Numbered from the stretch's first letter, positions 6,750-15,405 are shown. The stretch is DNA of 21,063 nucleotides from an uncultured Dysgonomonas sp. (GCA_937875275.1 CALNCC010000117.1:1-21063), one strand, 5' to 3'. Program-made: numbers and translations. Notes: generated from the sequence alone by a model not told the origin.

Positions 6750-8291
6750 TTATTTACTTTCTTCCGGACCTTTCTTTATTTGTCCGATCATAATCTTAAC
6801 TTCTGCAACAAGAAGAATTGTGAATAAAACAAGAAATACGAAGAAGGTAGTCATCACAGAGGTAGATGACAGTGCCGATAATGCTGCCTGTAAAGGCAAT
6901 ACATCTTGTATAGCCCACGGTTGACGACCAACCTCGGCTACAATCCATCCCGATTGGCTGGCAATATATACGAGCGGTATGGAGATGATGGATAACCATA
7001 ACAGCCATTTGCGATTTTCCAAATTTCTATTTAGAAAGAATAATATTGCAGCAAATAGCAATATAAAGAAACTACCTAAATAGACCATGAAGTGGAAAGC
7101 CCAAAATACTATATCAATATTGGGAATCAATTGTTCAGGACTGTCTAAATAGCCATATCCGAAATATGCATAGTTTTCTTTTATCAGATTTCTGTATTGT
7201 TCCGCATCTTCGCCTTTCTCTTTGGCAAGGCGGTAGTTGGCTAATGCTTGTATGGCAATCTTTCCTTTCGCTTGCTTTTCTTCAAAAGAAATTGCAGTCT
7301 TACCATCAGGCATTGTGTATCCCCCGTCTATTATATCTTTTATTCCCGGTACGAAAGCATCGGCATCCATAAACGCCAGAAGAGATAATCCTTTTGGAAT
7401 AGCAATTTTCACTAAATATGGGTCAGTGTCGTCGTTGTACGATTCTTTATTCGGATTAGGAATAGCAAAGGCGATAATCTCTGCGCCATTACTCCCTTCG
7501 TATAGTCCTTCCATCACGGCAAGTTTCATCGGTTGCTTCTCGGCTACCTGATGGGCTGAGTTGTGCCCCGTAAATAGTGTAATAACAGATGCTACCAATC
7601 CGAATATTGCGGCAACTTTCATGCTCTGACGAGCGAATATTTTATTACGTTTCTTAAGCATATACCACGCAGAAACTCCGACAACGAACACACTACCGAG
7701 AATCCAACTCGATATCACTGAATGTAGAAACTTATCAACAGCAACCGGCGATAATGCTATCTTGAAGAAATCAACCATTTCGTTTCGTGCTGTGTCGGGA
7801 TTAAATTCCATACCTACAGGGTACTGCATCCATCCGTTAGCGACCAATATCCACCATGCCGATATTGTAGCACCCAATATTGTCAGCCATGTAGCTGCCA
7901 GATGAGCTTTTTTGCTGACTCTGTCCCAACCAAAAAACATGATTGAAATGAAAGTCGCTTCCATAAAGAATGCTATAATGGCTTCTATGGCTAATGGTGC
8001 TCCGAAGATGTCTCCTACAAACCATGAATAGTTAGACCAATTGGTTCCGAATTGGAACTCTAATATCAGTCCTGTTGCCACACCTATGGCAAAGTTTATC
8101 CCGAAAATATTCATCCAGAATTTGGCTGTACGCTTCCATTGCTCATCTCCTGTACGAACATACATCGATTCCATTATAGCCATTATTATCCCCAATCCTA
8201 ATGTGAGGGGTACAAATAGCCAATGATACATAGCGGTCATAGCAAATTGCAGTCTCGACCAGTCCATTAATGATGTGTTTAGTATTTCCAT
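6750..8291 (-). CDS. cydA: cytochrome bd quinol oxidase subunit I
   Basis: This 513-residue membrane protein is the haem-bearing subunit (b558, b595, d) of cytochrome bd oxidase. Landmarks: SRLQFAMTAMYHWLFVPLTLGL, with His23 equivalent to the N-terminal haem ligand; FGTNWSNYSWFVGDIFGAPLAIE; KFLHSVISSWILG, with the b558 His; the quinol-site KLAVMEG following FTGHNSAHQVAEKQP; and GRQPWAIQDVLP near the C-terminus. The start MEILNTSLMDWSRLQF matches the family. The gene lies 17 bases downstream of the DUF4492 gene and upstream of cydB. Regulation by oxygen or an Fnr-like factor would be expected, but I found no clear TTGAT-N4-ATCAA box upstream of the operon. Confidence 0.96.
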   Translation of the reverse strand: MEILNTSLMDWSRLQFAMTAMYHWLFVPLTLGLGIIMAIMESMYVRTGDEQWKRTAKFWMNIFGINFAIGVATGLILEFQFGTNWSNYSWFVGDIFGAPLAIEAIIAFFMEATFISIMFFGWDRVSKKAHLAATWLTILGATISAWWILVANGWMQYPVGMEFNPDTARNEMVDFFKIALSPVAVDKFLHSVISSWILGSVFVVGVSAWYMLKKRNKIFARQSMKVAAIFGLVASVITLFTGHNSAHQVAEKQPMKLAVMEGLYEGSNGAEIIAFAIPNPNKESYNDDTDPYLVKIAIPKGLSLLAFMDADAFVPGIKDIIDGGYTMPDGKTAISFEEKQAKGKIAIQALANYRLAKEKGEDAEQYRNLIKENYAYFGYGYLDSPEQLIPNIDIVFWAFHFMVYLGSFFILLFAAILFFLNRNLENRKWLLWLSIISIPLVYIASQSGWIVAEVGRQPWAIQDVLPLQAALSALSSTSVMTTFFVFLVLFTILLVAEVKIMIGQIKKGPEESK

Positions 8292-8308
8292 ACGCTTGAG
8301 TTATTGAG

Positions 8309-8536
8309 TTATTTATTTGATCGTTGTATAAGCTGTTCGTTTACATAATCAGCTTTTTTCTCTAAGGTATCAAACTTTGCGTTTAAAAAATTGGGGAAGA
8401 AGAATGGTCGTAATATCAAGAACATTATTATAAGCTTGATTATAACTAATGTCCATAATACTTTACCCAAAGTCATACTCTTAAATCCATCGCGAAACAT
8501 AGTGAAGAAATTGAATTTTGGCAATGGTTCTTTCAT
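8309..8536 (-). CDS. DUF4492 small membrane protein, cyd operon
   Basis: This 75-residue protein has one strong transmembrane helix (about residues 25-48, LGKVLWTLVIIKLIIMFLILRPFF) and a charged C-terminal tail (FDTLEKKADYVNEQLIQRS). It fits DUF4492, a family regularly found just upstream of cydA in Bacteroidetes and epsilon-proteobacteria. The cytosolic N-terminus includes FFTMFRDGFKSMTLGK. The role is not established. By position and size it could be an accessory subunit of the bd oxidase, comparable in idea to CydX of E. coli although not similar in sequence. It starts 52 bases after the DUF3467 gene and ends 17 bases before cydA. Confidence 0.85.
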   Translation of the reverse strand: MKEPLPKFNFFTMFRDGFKSMTLGKVLWTLVIIKLIIMFLILRPFFFPNFLNAKFDTLEKKADYVNEQLIQRSNK

Positions 8537-8588
8537 GGTCTTTACCTTTTATTTATGGTTGAAAAAACGTTACAGTACACGGTTATTA

Positions 8589-8897
8589 TCAGGCTTCGCC
8601 CATTTGTCCGCTAATAGGAGGGATAAACCCTTCTTGTTTATTTATTGTAATTGGACCAAAATCAGCTTCAAACTTCTTTATATTATCATTCAGTGCAAAC
8701 ATGAGGCGCTTAGCATGTTCCGGTGTCAATATTATCCGCGACTGTACTTTCGCTTTCGGCATACCCGGAACCACCCTTATAAAATCTACTACAAATTCGG
8801 ATGATGAATGCGATATTACTGCCAGGTTAGAATATATGCCTTGAGCAATATCTTCAGTCAATTCTATTTGTATTTGTTGCTCCTTGTCGTTATTCAT
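8589..8897 (-). CDS. DUF3467 protein, first gene of the cyd operon
   Basis: This 102-residue soluble protein reads as DUF3467: IQIELTEDIAQGIYSNLAVISHSSSEFVVDF, then PGMPKAKVQSRIILTPEHAKRLMFALNDNIKKFE. There is no signal peptide or membrane segment. The family is widespread and often sits near respiratory or housekeeping genes; no function is known. It is the first gene of this minus-strand unit, so it probably shares a promoter with DUF4492, cydA and cydB. The C-terminal tail (QEGFIPPISGQMGEA) is Gly/Pro-rich and likely flexible. Confidence 0.85.
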   Translation of the reverse strand: MNNDKEQQIQIELTEDIAQGIYSNLAVISHSSSEFVVDFIRVVPGMPKAKVQSRIILTPEHAKRLMFALNDNIKKFEADFGPITINKQEGFIPPISGQMGEA

Positions 8898-8949
8898 TTC
8901 TATGCTATTTCTAATTTGTTAAAGAATATTTAAATTGCACGGATGCCTA

Positions 8950-8957
8950 CAAAGTAA
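8950..8957 (-). promoter_or_regulatory. candidate -7 element of the cyd operon
   Basis: On the minus strand this reads TTACTTTG, one mismatch from the Bacteroidetes -7 consensus TAnnTTTG. It would give a leader of about 45 bases before DUF3467. No good TTTG partner is seen at the right distance. The identical 11-base context ATTACTTTGTA recurs upstream of alanine dehydrogenase. The rest of 8958-9049 is AT-rich with nothing recognised. Confidence 0.35.
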
Positions 8958-9049
8958 TGAAAAATATAATAAATGTACTAAAAAATACCATTTTATTTGT
9001 AAGCATATTTTTTCTGCTCTAATGTAATACTTTTTTACATTCTGTGTAA

Positions 9050-9092
9050 CAAATAAAAAAGCAACTCTGTATTTTTGAATAACAGAGTTGCT
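9050..9092 (-). terminator. intrinsic terminator of alanine dehydrogenase gene
   Basis: AGCAACTCTGT (9060-9070) and ACAGAGTTGCT (9082-9092) form an 11-bp perfect stem with an 11-base loop. On the minus strand the stem is followed by TTTTTTATTT, a good U tract. It lies 32 bases beyond the ald stop codon. The plus-strand side lacks a T run. Confidence 0.88.
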
Positions 9093-9124
9093 TATTAACG
9101 AATGAAGATAATAGAAAAGTGTTT

Positions 9125-10231
9125 TTATGGTAAATATTCGGTATATTCTAATCCGTACAAATCGGCAACTTCTTTAAATACAACCTTACCGTTAATAATG
9201 CTTAGCCCTTTACGCAGATCATTGTATTTGCTACATGCTTTTTCCCATCCATTGTTTGCTATTTGTAATACATAAGGCATCGATGCGTTTGTCAATGCTA
9301 AAGTAGAAGTCATAGGAACGGCTCCCGGCATATTTGCTACACAATAATGTAATACCCCATCTATAACATAGACCGGCTCGTTGTGTGTCGTTGCTTTCGA
9401 TGTTTCAAAACAACCACCCTGATCTATTGCTACGTCTACCATCACGGTTCCGGGCTGCATACTGTTCAGCATCTCTTTACTGATCAAGACAGGAGCTCTG
9501 TCTCCGGCTTTGAGTACTGCTCCAATAATGAGGTCGGCAGATTTTATTAAAGTGCTTATTGTATGTGTGTCGGAATATTGTGTAACAACATTTGCTGGCA
9601 TAAATTCATTCAGGTGGCGAAGACGATGCAAATTCTTATCCAAGATGGTTACAGATGCACCTGTTCCGGCTGCGATATGTGCTGCCTGTGTACCGACAAT
9701 ACCTCCACCAAGTATCAATATGTTGGCAGGTCTTACTCCGGGTACTCCCCCTAAAAGGATACCCTTTCCCATGTGTGGATTCTCTAAGAAATAAGCTCCT
9801 TGTTGAATAGACATTCTACCGGCAACCTCACTCATCGGTATCAGTAATGGTAATGATCCGTCGGGTAGCTGAACTGTTTCGTATGCTATGCATACAGCAC
9901 CAGTATCTATCATTGCATTGGTAAGTTCCTGGTTAGATGCAAAGTGGAAATAAGTAAATACGATCTGGTCTTTGCGTATCAGTTTGTATTCCGAAGGAAG
10001 AGGTTCTTTAACCTTTACAATCATATCCGCTACTTCATACACTTCTTGTGGCGAACTACCAATAATTGCTCCGGCCTGTGCGTAATCACTGTCAGCAAAG
10101 CCACTGCCAATACCGGCATTAGTCTCTACATAAACAGTGTGATTGTTTAGTACCAATTCCTTTACTCCCGCCGGAGTCATTGCTACACGATTCTCTAACG
10201 TCTTAATTTCTTTGGGTATTCCAACTTTCAT
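9125..10231 (-). CDS. ald: alanine dehydrogenase
   Basis: This 368-residue cytosolic enzyme interconverts L-alanine and pyruvate plus ammonia with NAD. The N-terminus MKVGIPKEIKTLENRVAMTP is diagnostic and carries Arg15; Lys75 and His96 (TYFHFASN) fall at the substrate-binding positions known in the family. The Rossmann domain has ILGGGIVGTQAAHIAAG (Gly-rich loop about residues 175-180) with an acidic residue at the end of the second strand (Asp198). The signature HYCVANMPGAVP is present. Length is normal for a hexameric Ald (~370). It is a single-gene unit with its own terminator. The upstream leader is about 107 bases if the promoter motif at 10345-10352 is used. Confidence 0.96.
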   Translation of the reverse strand: MKVGIPKEIKTLENRVAMTPAGVKELVLNNHTVYVETNAGIGSGFADSDYAQAGAIIGSSPQEVYEVADMIVKVKEPLPSEYKLIRKDQIVFTYFHFASNQELTNAMIDTGAVCIAYETVQLPDGSLPLLIPMSEVAGRMSIQQGAYFLENPHMGKGILLGGVPGVRPANILILGGGIVGTQAAHIAAGTGASVTILDKNLHRLRHLNEFMPANVVTQYSDTHTISTLIKSADLIIGAVLKAGDRAPVLISKEMLNSMQPGTVMVDVAIDQGGCFETSKATTHNEPVYVIDGVLHYCVANMPGAVPMTSTLALTNASMPYVLQIANNGWEKACSKYNDLRKGLSIINGKVVFKEVADLYGLEYTEYLP

Positions 10232-10344
10232 TTTTTTATTATTTAAAGATTAGCGACAATTTTTCATTACAAAAAAAAGACATATTGACGCGCATTCAGG
10301 AGATGTGTTGGTCTTAATGATATCTATATTATCAAATACATTTA

Positions 10345-10352
10345 CAAAGTAA
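10345..10352 (-). promoter_or_regulatory. candidate -7 element of alanine dehydrogenase
   Basis: The minus strand reads TTACTTTG within ATTACTTTGTA, the same 11-mer as upstream of the cyd operon. It has one mismatch from TAnnTTTG and no convincing TTTG partner. The resulting leader (about 10338-10232) contains a weak AAGAC/GTCTT stem followed by U8 at 10271-10278. The other half of this 252-base divergent gap must carry the promoter of the lipoprotein gene; TAGTCTTTG near 10437-10445 is the closest thing to one. Confidence 0.3.
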
Positions 10353-10483
10353 TCTAAAAAACGAATTTAAACCAAGCAAAATGATATTTATTTATACTTA
10401 TTGTTGTCATAAAACAAAAGTTCTCCTTATTCGTTATAGTCTTTGTAAATATTCTCGATTAAACATCAATAAATATATATAAC

Positions 10484-10783
10484 ATGAAGAAATTAATTTT
10501 TACTATTGTATGTGCGTTTGCTCTTGTAGCTTGTGGTGGCATGAAGGTGTATAACAATGGATTGAAGGAGCTTGAGGCCAGATCAGATAAGGGTTTGGGA
10601 ATGAGTAAGGAGGAAGTTGTTGCTCTTATGGGAGATAAATTCACAACGAGTGGTCAGCAACAATCGACTGGTACCACATTCGAAACTATTGAATATCAAG
10701 ATATGTACAAAAATAAGTTTATTTTCAATTTTGAGAATAACAAACTTGTAAAGTGGCTTCCTGAGCTAAAAGATAAGAAATAA
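10484..10783 (+). CDS. small lipoprotein with BamE/SmpA-like motif
   Basis: This 99-residue protein has a lipoprotein signal peptide: MKKLIFTIVCAFALVAC, lipobox LVAC with Cys17 and Gly-Gly after it. The mature part is ~82 residues. GLGMSKEEVVALMGDKF is followed by beta-strand-like FETIEYQDMYKNKFIFNFENNKLVKW. The GMSKEEV...LMG turn with later strands is reminiscent of the SmpA/OmlA (BamE) fold, a small domain found in many envelope lipoproteins, but the match is by motif only and no specific role can be assigned. It stands alone, divergent from ald and convergent with carB, and shares the hairpin at 10834-10870 with carB. Confidence 0.82.
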   Translation: MKKLIFTIVCAFALVACGGMKVYNNGLKELEARSDKGLGMSKEEVVALMGDKFTTSGQQQSTGTTFETIEYQDMYKNKFIFNFENNKLVKWLPELKDKK

Positions 10784-10831
10784 GCAAAGTGTTTATTTAT
10801 ACTATTGATAGACTCTTCGTTATGATAAAGT

Positions 10832-10870
10832 AAAAAGCGAGCAAATGTGGATTACACATTTGCTCGCTTT
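10832..10870. terminator. bidirectional terminator between lipoprotein gene and carB
   Basis: AAAGCGAGCAAATGTG (10834-10849) pairs perfectly with 10855-10870, giving a 16-bp stem with a 5-base loop (GATTA). On the minus strand it ends in a run of five Ts, 28 bases after the carB stop, so it fits an intrinsic terminator for carAB. On the plus strand the T tract is short, so termination of the lipoprotein transcript would be weaker. Confidence 0.85.
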
Positions 10871-10897
10871 GCAATATAATTAGTTTTAAATCGAATC

Positions 10898-13800
10898 TTA
10901 TTCGTATTCGTTCCAAGGTTTGATTTCCAAATCGTCAACATTCAGTTTACAGAATGCCTGTATAAAGGCAGAAGCAAGGCGCGAATTGGTTAACAACGGA
11001 ACGTTGAAATCTATCGATGCACGTCTTATTCTGTATCCGTTATTCAACTCTCCGGTAGTGAAATTCTTCGGTATGTTCACAACTAAATCGATTTTCTTGT
11101 TGTGAATCATATCTAAGGCACTTGGCTGTTTATTGTCAGTAGGCCAATAGACCTTAGTTGCCGGAACACCGTTTTCCACAAGAAATTTTTGAGACCCTTC
11201 TGTTGCGTATAGTTCATATCCTTTCTGATGTAACAGACGTGCAGCCTCCAAAAGCTCTACTTTCGACTTTGCCGGTCCTGTTGAGAACAGTACGCTCTTT
11301 TTCGGGATACTCATACCTACCGAAAGCATTGATTTCAATAACGCATCGTAGAAGTTATCACCTATACATCCTACTTCCCCTGTTGAAGCCATGTCTACAC
11401 CTAATACGGGGTCGGCCTTTTGTAAGCGGGAAAATGAGAACTGAGAAGCTTTTATTCCTACATAGTCAAGATCGAATGCACTCTTACTCGGTTTTTCAAC
11501 GGGTAGTCCAAGCATAACGCGAGTAGCCAGTTCTATGAAGTTTATTTTCAATACTTTGGACACGAATGGGAAAGAGCGGGATGCCCTCAGGTTACATTCG
11601 ATTACTTTGATATCATTGTCCTTAGCCAGAAATTGTATATTGAAAGGTCCTGATATCTGCAATTCTTTCGCAATCTTGTGCGCTACTTTCTTTATCCTTC
11701 TAACGGTCTCGATATATAACCTCTGGGCAGGGAACTGTATGGTCGCATCTCCAGAGTGTACTCCGGCAAATTCAACATGTTCGGAAATCGCGTACATCAC
11801 GATGTCTCCTTTGTCTGCCACGGCATCCAATTCTATCTCTTTCGCATTTTCTATGAACTCAGATACAACCACCGGATGTTTTTTCGAGACTTCGGCGGCT
11901 AATCCTAAGAAGTTCTCCAATTCCTGATCATTAGAGCACACGTTCATTGCAGCTCCTGACAGTACGTAGGAAGGGCGGATCAAAACCGGATATCCGACTT
12001 CGTCAATAAACACCTTGATGTCGTCAAGCGATGTCAATTCTTTCCAGCGAGGCTGATCTACACCTATTCTGTCGAGCATACTTGAGAATTTGTGCCTATC
12101 CTCCGCATTGTCTATGCATTGTGCGGTAGTTCCCAAGATATTGACTTTCTCCTTGTCAAGTCTCAATGCAAGGTTGTTAGGTATCTGTCCACCTACCGAA
12201 AGTATAACTCCGTGAGGATTTTCGAGTTCGATGATATCCATCACACGTTCGAACGTCAATTCATCGAAGTAAAGGCGATCGCACATATCGTAGTCAGTCG
12301 AAACCGTTTCGGGGTTGTAGTTTATCATTACCGAACGGTAACCCTCTTTACGTACAGTTTGCAACGCATTAACCGAACACCAGTCGAATTCGACAGACGA
12401 ACCGATACGGTATGCTCCCGAACCGAGAACGATAACCGATTTCTTATCGCCAAGATAGTTTACATCGTTTTCTGTGCCGTTGTATGTTATATACAAATAG
12501 TTTGTTTGAGCCGGATACTCGGCCGCAAGTGTGTCTATCTGTTTCACACATGGTACTATTCCATTCTTTTTGCGCAGGCTTCTTACGCTCTGAGCAATTG
12601 TTTCTACGAGGCTCGGCTCTTTACATACGATTTTTGCTATTTGGAAGTCTGAGAATCCCATTTGTTTCGCTTGCTTCAATAGTCCGACAGGAAGCGAATT
12701 TATATCATCGTATTTCTCAATATCTTTCGAGCATTGGAATATATAGTTCAGTTTCTGAAGAAACCATCTGTCTATCTTTGTCAGGTCGTGGATCCGATCT
12801 ACGCTATAACCTCTCTTGAAGGCTTCTTCGATACAGAATATGCGTTTGTCGGTCGGATTGCGCAATGCTTCGTCCAAATTCTCAACTTCTAACGGTTTGT
12901 TGGCAGCAAAACCATGCATCCCGATGTTGATCATGCGGAGACCTTTCTGGATCGTTTCCTCGAAAGTGCGTCCGATAGCCATGATTTCACCTACCGATTT
13001 CATGCTCGACCCGATCTCCTTAGATACTCCATGGAATTTACCTAAGTCCCAACGAGGGATCTTCACTACAACGTAGTCCAATGCCGGTTCGAAGAATGCA
13101 CAAGTAGATTTTGTTACCGAGTTTTTCAACTCAAACAATCCATATCCAAGACCGAGTTTTGCAGCTACGAAAGCCAACGGATAACCGGTCGCTTTGGATG
13201 CCAATGCCGAAGAACGACTCAAGCGGGCATTAACTTCGATCACACGGTAGTCTTCCGATTCGGTATCGAAGGCATATTGTACGTTACATTCTCCGACAAT
13301 ACCGATATGTTTTACGATACGTATAGACAGTTCGCGCAATTTGTGGAACTCGTCATTTGTCAATGTTTGAGACGGAGCTACGACAATACTTTCTCCGGTA
13401 TGAATACCAAGTGGGTCGAAGTTTTCCATATTACATACGGTCATACAGTTGCCGTATTTGTCTCTCACTACTTCATATTCTATTTCCTTCCATCCTTTCA
13501 GCGATTTTTCGACCAACAGCTGAGAAGAGTAGGAGAGAGCTTTCTCTGCTAACACCCTCAGTTCTTCTTCGTTGTCGCAAAAACCTGAACCTAAGCCACC
13601 TAAAGCGTAGGCTGCACGGATGATGATCGGATAGCCAAGATCGGCTGCTGCTTTTACTGCATCTTCGATGGTGCCGACAGCCATACTCTTGATGGTTTTT
13701 ACATCTATCTCATCCAGCTTCTTAATGAAAAGCTCACGGTCTTCGGTATCCATGATTGCCTGTACCGGTGTACCCAATACACGCACATTGTATTTTTCAA

Positions 13801-14116
13801 GTATACCACCTTCATATAGTTTCACACCACAGTTCAAAGCCGTTTGCCCCCCAAAAGCAAGGAGTATTCCATCCGGTTTCTCTTTCTGAATTACTTTCTC
13901 TACAAAGTATGGAGTAATAGGCAGAAAGTATATTTTATCGGCACTTCCCTCCGAGGTTTGTATGGTGGCTATATTAGGATTTATAAGTACAGTTTCAACT
14001 CCTTCTTCTTTCAGCGCCTTCAATGCTTGCGACCCTGAATAGTCAAATTCTCCGGCCTCTCCGATTTTTAATGCTCCTGACCCGAGAACCAATACTTTTT
14101 TTACATCTATATCCAT
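10898..14116 (-). CDS. carB: carbamoyl-phosphate synthase large subunit
   Basis: This 1072-residue protein is the synthetase subunit that makes carbamoyl phosphate from bicarbonate, ammonia (from CarA) and two ATP, feeding pyrimidine and arginine synthesis. It has the usual internal duplication: an N-terminal VLVLGSGALKIGEAGEFDYSGSQALKALKEEG and a second copy near residue 560, VIVLGSGAYRIGSSVEFDW. ATP-grasp landmarks include EKSLKGWKEIEYEVVRD and NARLSRSSALASKATGYPLA; the second half has CNLRASRSFPFVSKVLKINF. The C-terminal ~130 residues form the MGS-like allosteric domain (KSVLFSTGPAKSKVELLEAAR), where UMP or ornithine may act. Length is close to E. coli CarB (1073). It starts 26 bases after carA stops. 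Confidence 0.97.
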   Translation of the reverse strand: MDIDVKKVLVLGSGALKIGEAGEFDYSGSQALKALKEEGVETVLINPNIATIQTSEGSADKIYFLPITPYFVEKVIQKEKPDGILLAFGGQTALNCGVKLYEGGILEKYNVRVLGTPVQAIMDTEDRELFIKKLDEIDVKTIKSMAVGTIEDAVKAAADLGYPIIIRAAYALGGLGSGFCDNEEELRVLAEKALSYSSQLLVEKSLKGWKEIEYEVVRDKYGNCMTVCNMENFDPLGIHTGESIVVAPSQTLTNDEFHKLRELSIRIVKHIGIVGECNVQYAFDTESEDYRVIEVNARLSRSSALASKATGYPLAFVAAKLGLGYGLFELKNSVTKSTCAFFEPALDYVVVKIPRWDLGKFHGVSKEIGSSMKSVGEIMAIGRTFEETIQKGLRMINIGMHGFAANKPLEVENLDEALRNPTDKRIFCIEEAFKRGYSVDRIHDLTKIDRWFLQKLNYIFQCSKDIEKYDDINSLPVGLLKQAKQMGFSDFQIAKIVCKEPSLVETIAQSVRSLRKKNGIVPCVKQIDTLAAEYPAQTNYLYITYNGTENDVNYLGDKKSVIVLGSGAYRIGSSVEFDWCSVNALQTVRKEGYRSVMINYNPETVSTDYDMCDRLYFDELTFERVMDIIELENPHGVILSVGGQIPNNLALRLDKEKVNILGTTAQCIDNAEDRHKFSSMLDRIGVDQPRWKELTSLDDIKVFIDEVGYPVLIRPSYVLSGAAMNVCSNDQELENFLGLAAEVSKKHPVVVSEFIENAKEIELDAVADKGDIVMYAISEHVEFAGVHSGDATIQFPAQRLYIETVRRIKKVAHKIAKELQISGPFNIQFLAKDNDIKVIECNLRASRSFPFVSKVLKINFIELATRVMLGLPVEKPSKSAFDLDYVGIKASQFSFSRLQKADPVLGVDMASTGEVGCIGDNFYDALLKSMLSVGMSIPKKSVLFSTGPAKSKVELLEAARLLHQKGYELYATEGSQKFLVENGVPATKVYWPTDNKQPSALDMIHNKKIDLVVNIPKNFTTGELNNGYRIRRASIDFNVPLLTNSRLASAFIQAFCKLNVDDLEIKPWNEYE

Positions 14117-14142
14117 TTAGATAACTTTTTTATAGTGGTATA

Positions 14143-15213
14143 TTATAATTTTTCTACAAACATATCGAACAAAAATCCGGTATCTGTTGGTCCGCTCGAT
14201 GCTTCGGGATGAAACTGCGCCGAGAAGAACGGTTTGGATTTGTGTCTGATTCCTTCGTTAGTACCATCATTCAGATTGATGAAAAGAGGTTCCCAATCTT
14301 TGCCGAGAGAAGTGTTCGATACTGCATATCCATGATTCTGCGATGTGATGAAACATTGCGTCGAGTCTACCATTTTCACCGGTTGGTTGTGGCTTCTGTG
14401 TCCATATTTCAATTTGTATGTTGTTGCTCCTCCTGCCTTCGACAACAATTGATTGCCCATACATATTCCGCATATCGGTTTATTGCCATCCAATGCTTTG
14501 CGAATATTCTTTACTGTTTCTTCACAGAAATCAGGGTTACCCGGTCCGTTTGTGATGAACAAACCGTCCCATTCCAATTGATTGAAATCATAGTTCCAAG
14601 GTACACGTACAATCTTCACATTGCGCTTAAGCAGGCTGCGGATAATGTTGTGTTTAACTCCACAGTCCACCAATGCTACTGTTTTGTCTCCTTCACCGTA
14701 TTCGATGATTTCCTTGCAACTTGCTATTGCAACCTGATTCTCAAGATTGGGATCGTAAAAATCTATTTCGTCTGCTCCCTGAAATACGATTTTTCCTTTC
14801 ATTGATCCTTTTTCTCTCAATAGTTTGGTCAATGCACGAGTGTCAATACCATATATCCCCGGCACATCGTGTTCTTTCAGCCAATCACCAAGGCTTTTTT
14901 TTGCATTCCAATGCGAATATTCCTGCGAATAATCTGAAACTATTAATCCATTGACTTGTACTTTCTCAGATTCGTAGAACGATGATATTCCGTCTTCGAA
15001 CGAATCTTCTGGAACTCCGTAGTTACCTACAAGTGGGAATGTAACGACAAGTATCTGCCCCAAATAAGAAGGGTCGGTCAAACTTTCGGTATAACCTACC
15101 ATGGCAGTACTAAATACTACTTCGCCTGCTTTTGCTATTTCGGAACCGAAGGATTTACCTTCAAATACGGATCCGTCATCAAGAATGAGTTGTACTGGTT
15201 TGTCAGGATGCAT
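14143..15213 (-). CDS. carA: carbamoyl-phosphate synthase small (glutaminase) subunit
   Basis: This 356-residue protein hydrolyses glutamine and channels ammonia to CarB. The N-terminal CarA domain has LILDDGSVFEGKSFG and SLTDPSYLGQILVVTFPLVGNYGVP. The C-terminal class-I amidotransferase domain has the nucleophile in PICGICMGNQLL (Cys251) and the other triad residues in QFHPEAS (His335, Glu337); GGxGNP-type TNGPGNPD is also present. The start ATG 15213 gives the normal family N-terminus, and there is no Shine-Dalgarno. It is the first gene of carAB. The ~190-base leader upstream has a terminator-like hairpin and a short open frame, suggesting transcription attenuation. Confidence 0.96.
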   Translation of the reverse strand: MHPDKPVQLILDDGSVFEGKSFGSEIAKAGEVVFSTAMVGYTESLTDPSYLGQILVVTFPLVGNYGVPEDSFEDGISSFYESEKVQVNGLIVSDYSQEYSHWNAKKSLGDWLKEHDVPGIYGIDTRALTKLLREKGSMKGKIVFQGADEIDFYDPNLENQVAIASCKEIIEYGEGDKTVALVDCGVKHNIIRSLLKRNVKIVRVPWNYDFNQLEWDGLFITNGPGNPDFCEETVKNIRKALDGNKPICGICMGNQLLSKAGGATTYKLKYGHRSHNQPVKMVDSTQCFITSQNHGYAVSNTSLGKDWEPLFINLNDGTNEGIRHKSKPFFSAQFHPEASSGPTDTGFLFDMFVEKL

Positions 15214-15279
15214 TTCTTATAAATTATAATATTATGAATAATTATTGTTTATCGGCTTCGAGATAGAAAGAACTGATTT

Positions 15280-15330
15280 TCAGTTTAAAAAAAAGAGGAA
15301 CATGATACCTAAATATCTGGTTCCTCTCAT
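15280..15330 (-). CDS. putative carA leader peptide (16 residues)
   Basis: A 17-codon frame, MRGTRYLGIMFLFFLN plus TGA, starts two bases before the terminator hairpin and runs through the whole hairpin and its U8 tract, ending 66 bases before carA. The two TTT codons and most of TTA are the U tract itself. This geometry matches UTP-sensed attenuators such as E. coli pyrBI, where a ribosome close behind a stalled polymerase prevents the hairpin from forming. No ribosome-binding site is seen and a 16-codon frame can arise by chance, so it remains a hypothesis. Confidence 0.4.
   Translation of the reverse strand: MRGTRYLGIMFLFFLN
15287..15327 (-). terminator. terminator/attenuator hairpin in the carA leader
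   Basis: On the minus strand AGAGGAAC (15327-15320) pairs with GTTCCTCT (15301-15294). The 18-base loop can form a further 4-bp stem. Eight Ts follow (15294-15287), so it is a textbook intrinsic terminator. It lies between a promoter-like TACCTTTG and carA. It could end the blaI-M56 transcript (147 bases past that stop), attenuate carAB, or both. A second small hairpin, AACTGA-AAA-TCAGTT, follows it. Confidence 0.75.
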
Positions 15331-15372
15331 TATTTTATAGTCTGTAAATGTACTTCTTTTTTCTTATCATTT

Positions 15373-15403
15373 CTTTAAATATCCGCTATATGAATATCTA
15401 AAG
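15373..15403. promoter_or_regulatory. imperfect inverted repeat at the start of the carA leader
   Basis: CTTTAAATAT (15373-15382) faces ATATCTAAAG (15394-15403), a 10-bp stem with one G-U in the minus-strand RNA and an 11-base loop. It sits immediately downstream of the TACCTTTG element. It could be a 5' stabilising hairpin or a repressor-binding dyad. No protein can be named. Confidence 0.4.
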
Positions 15404-15405
15404 TG

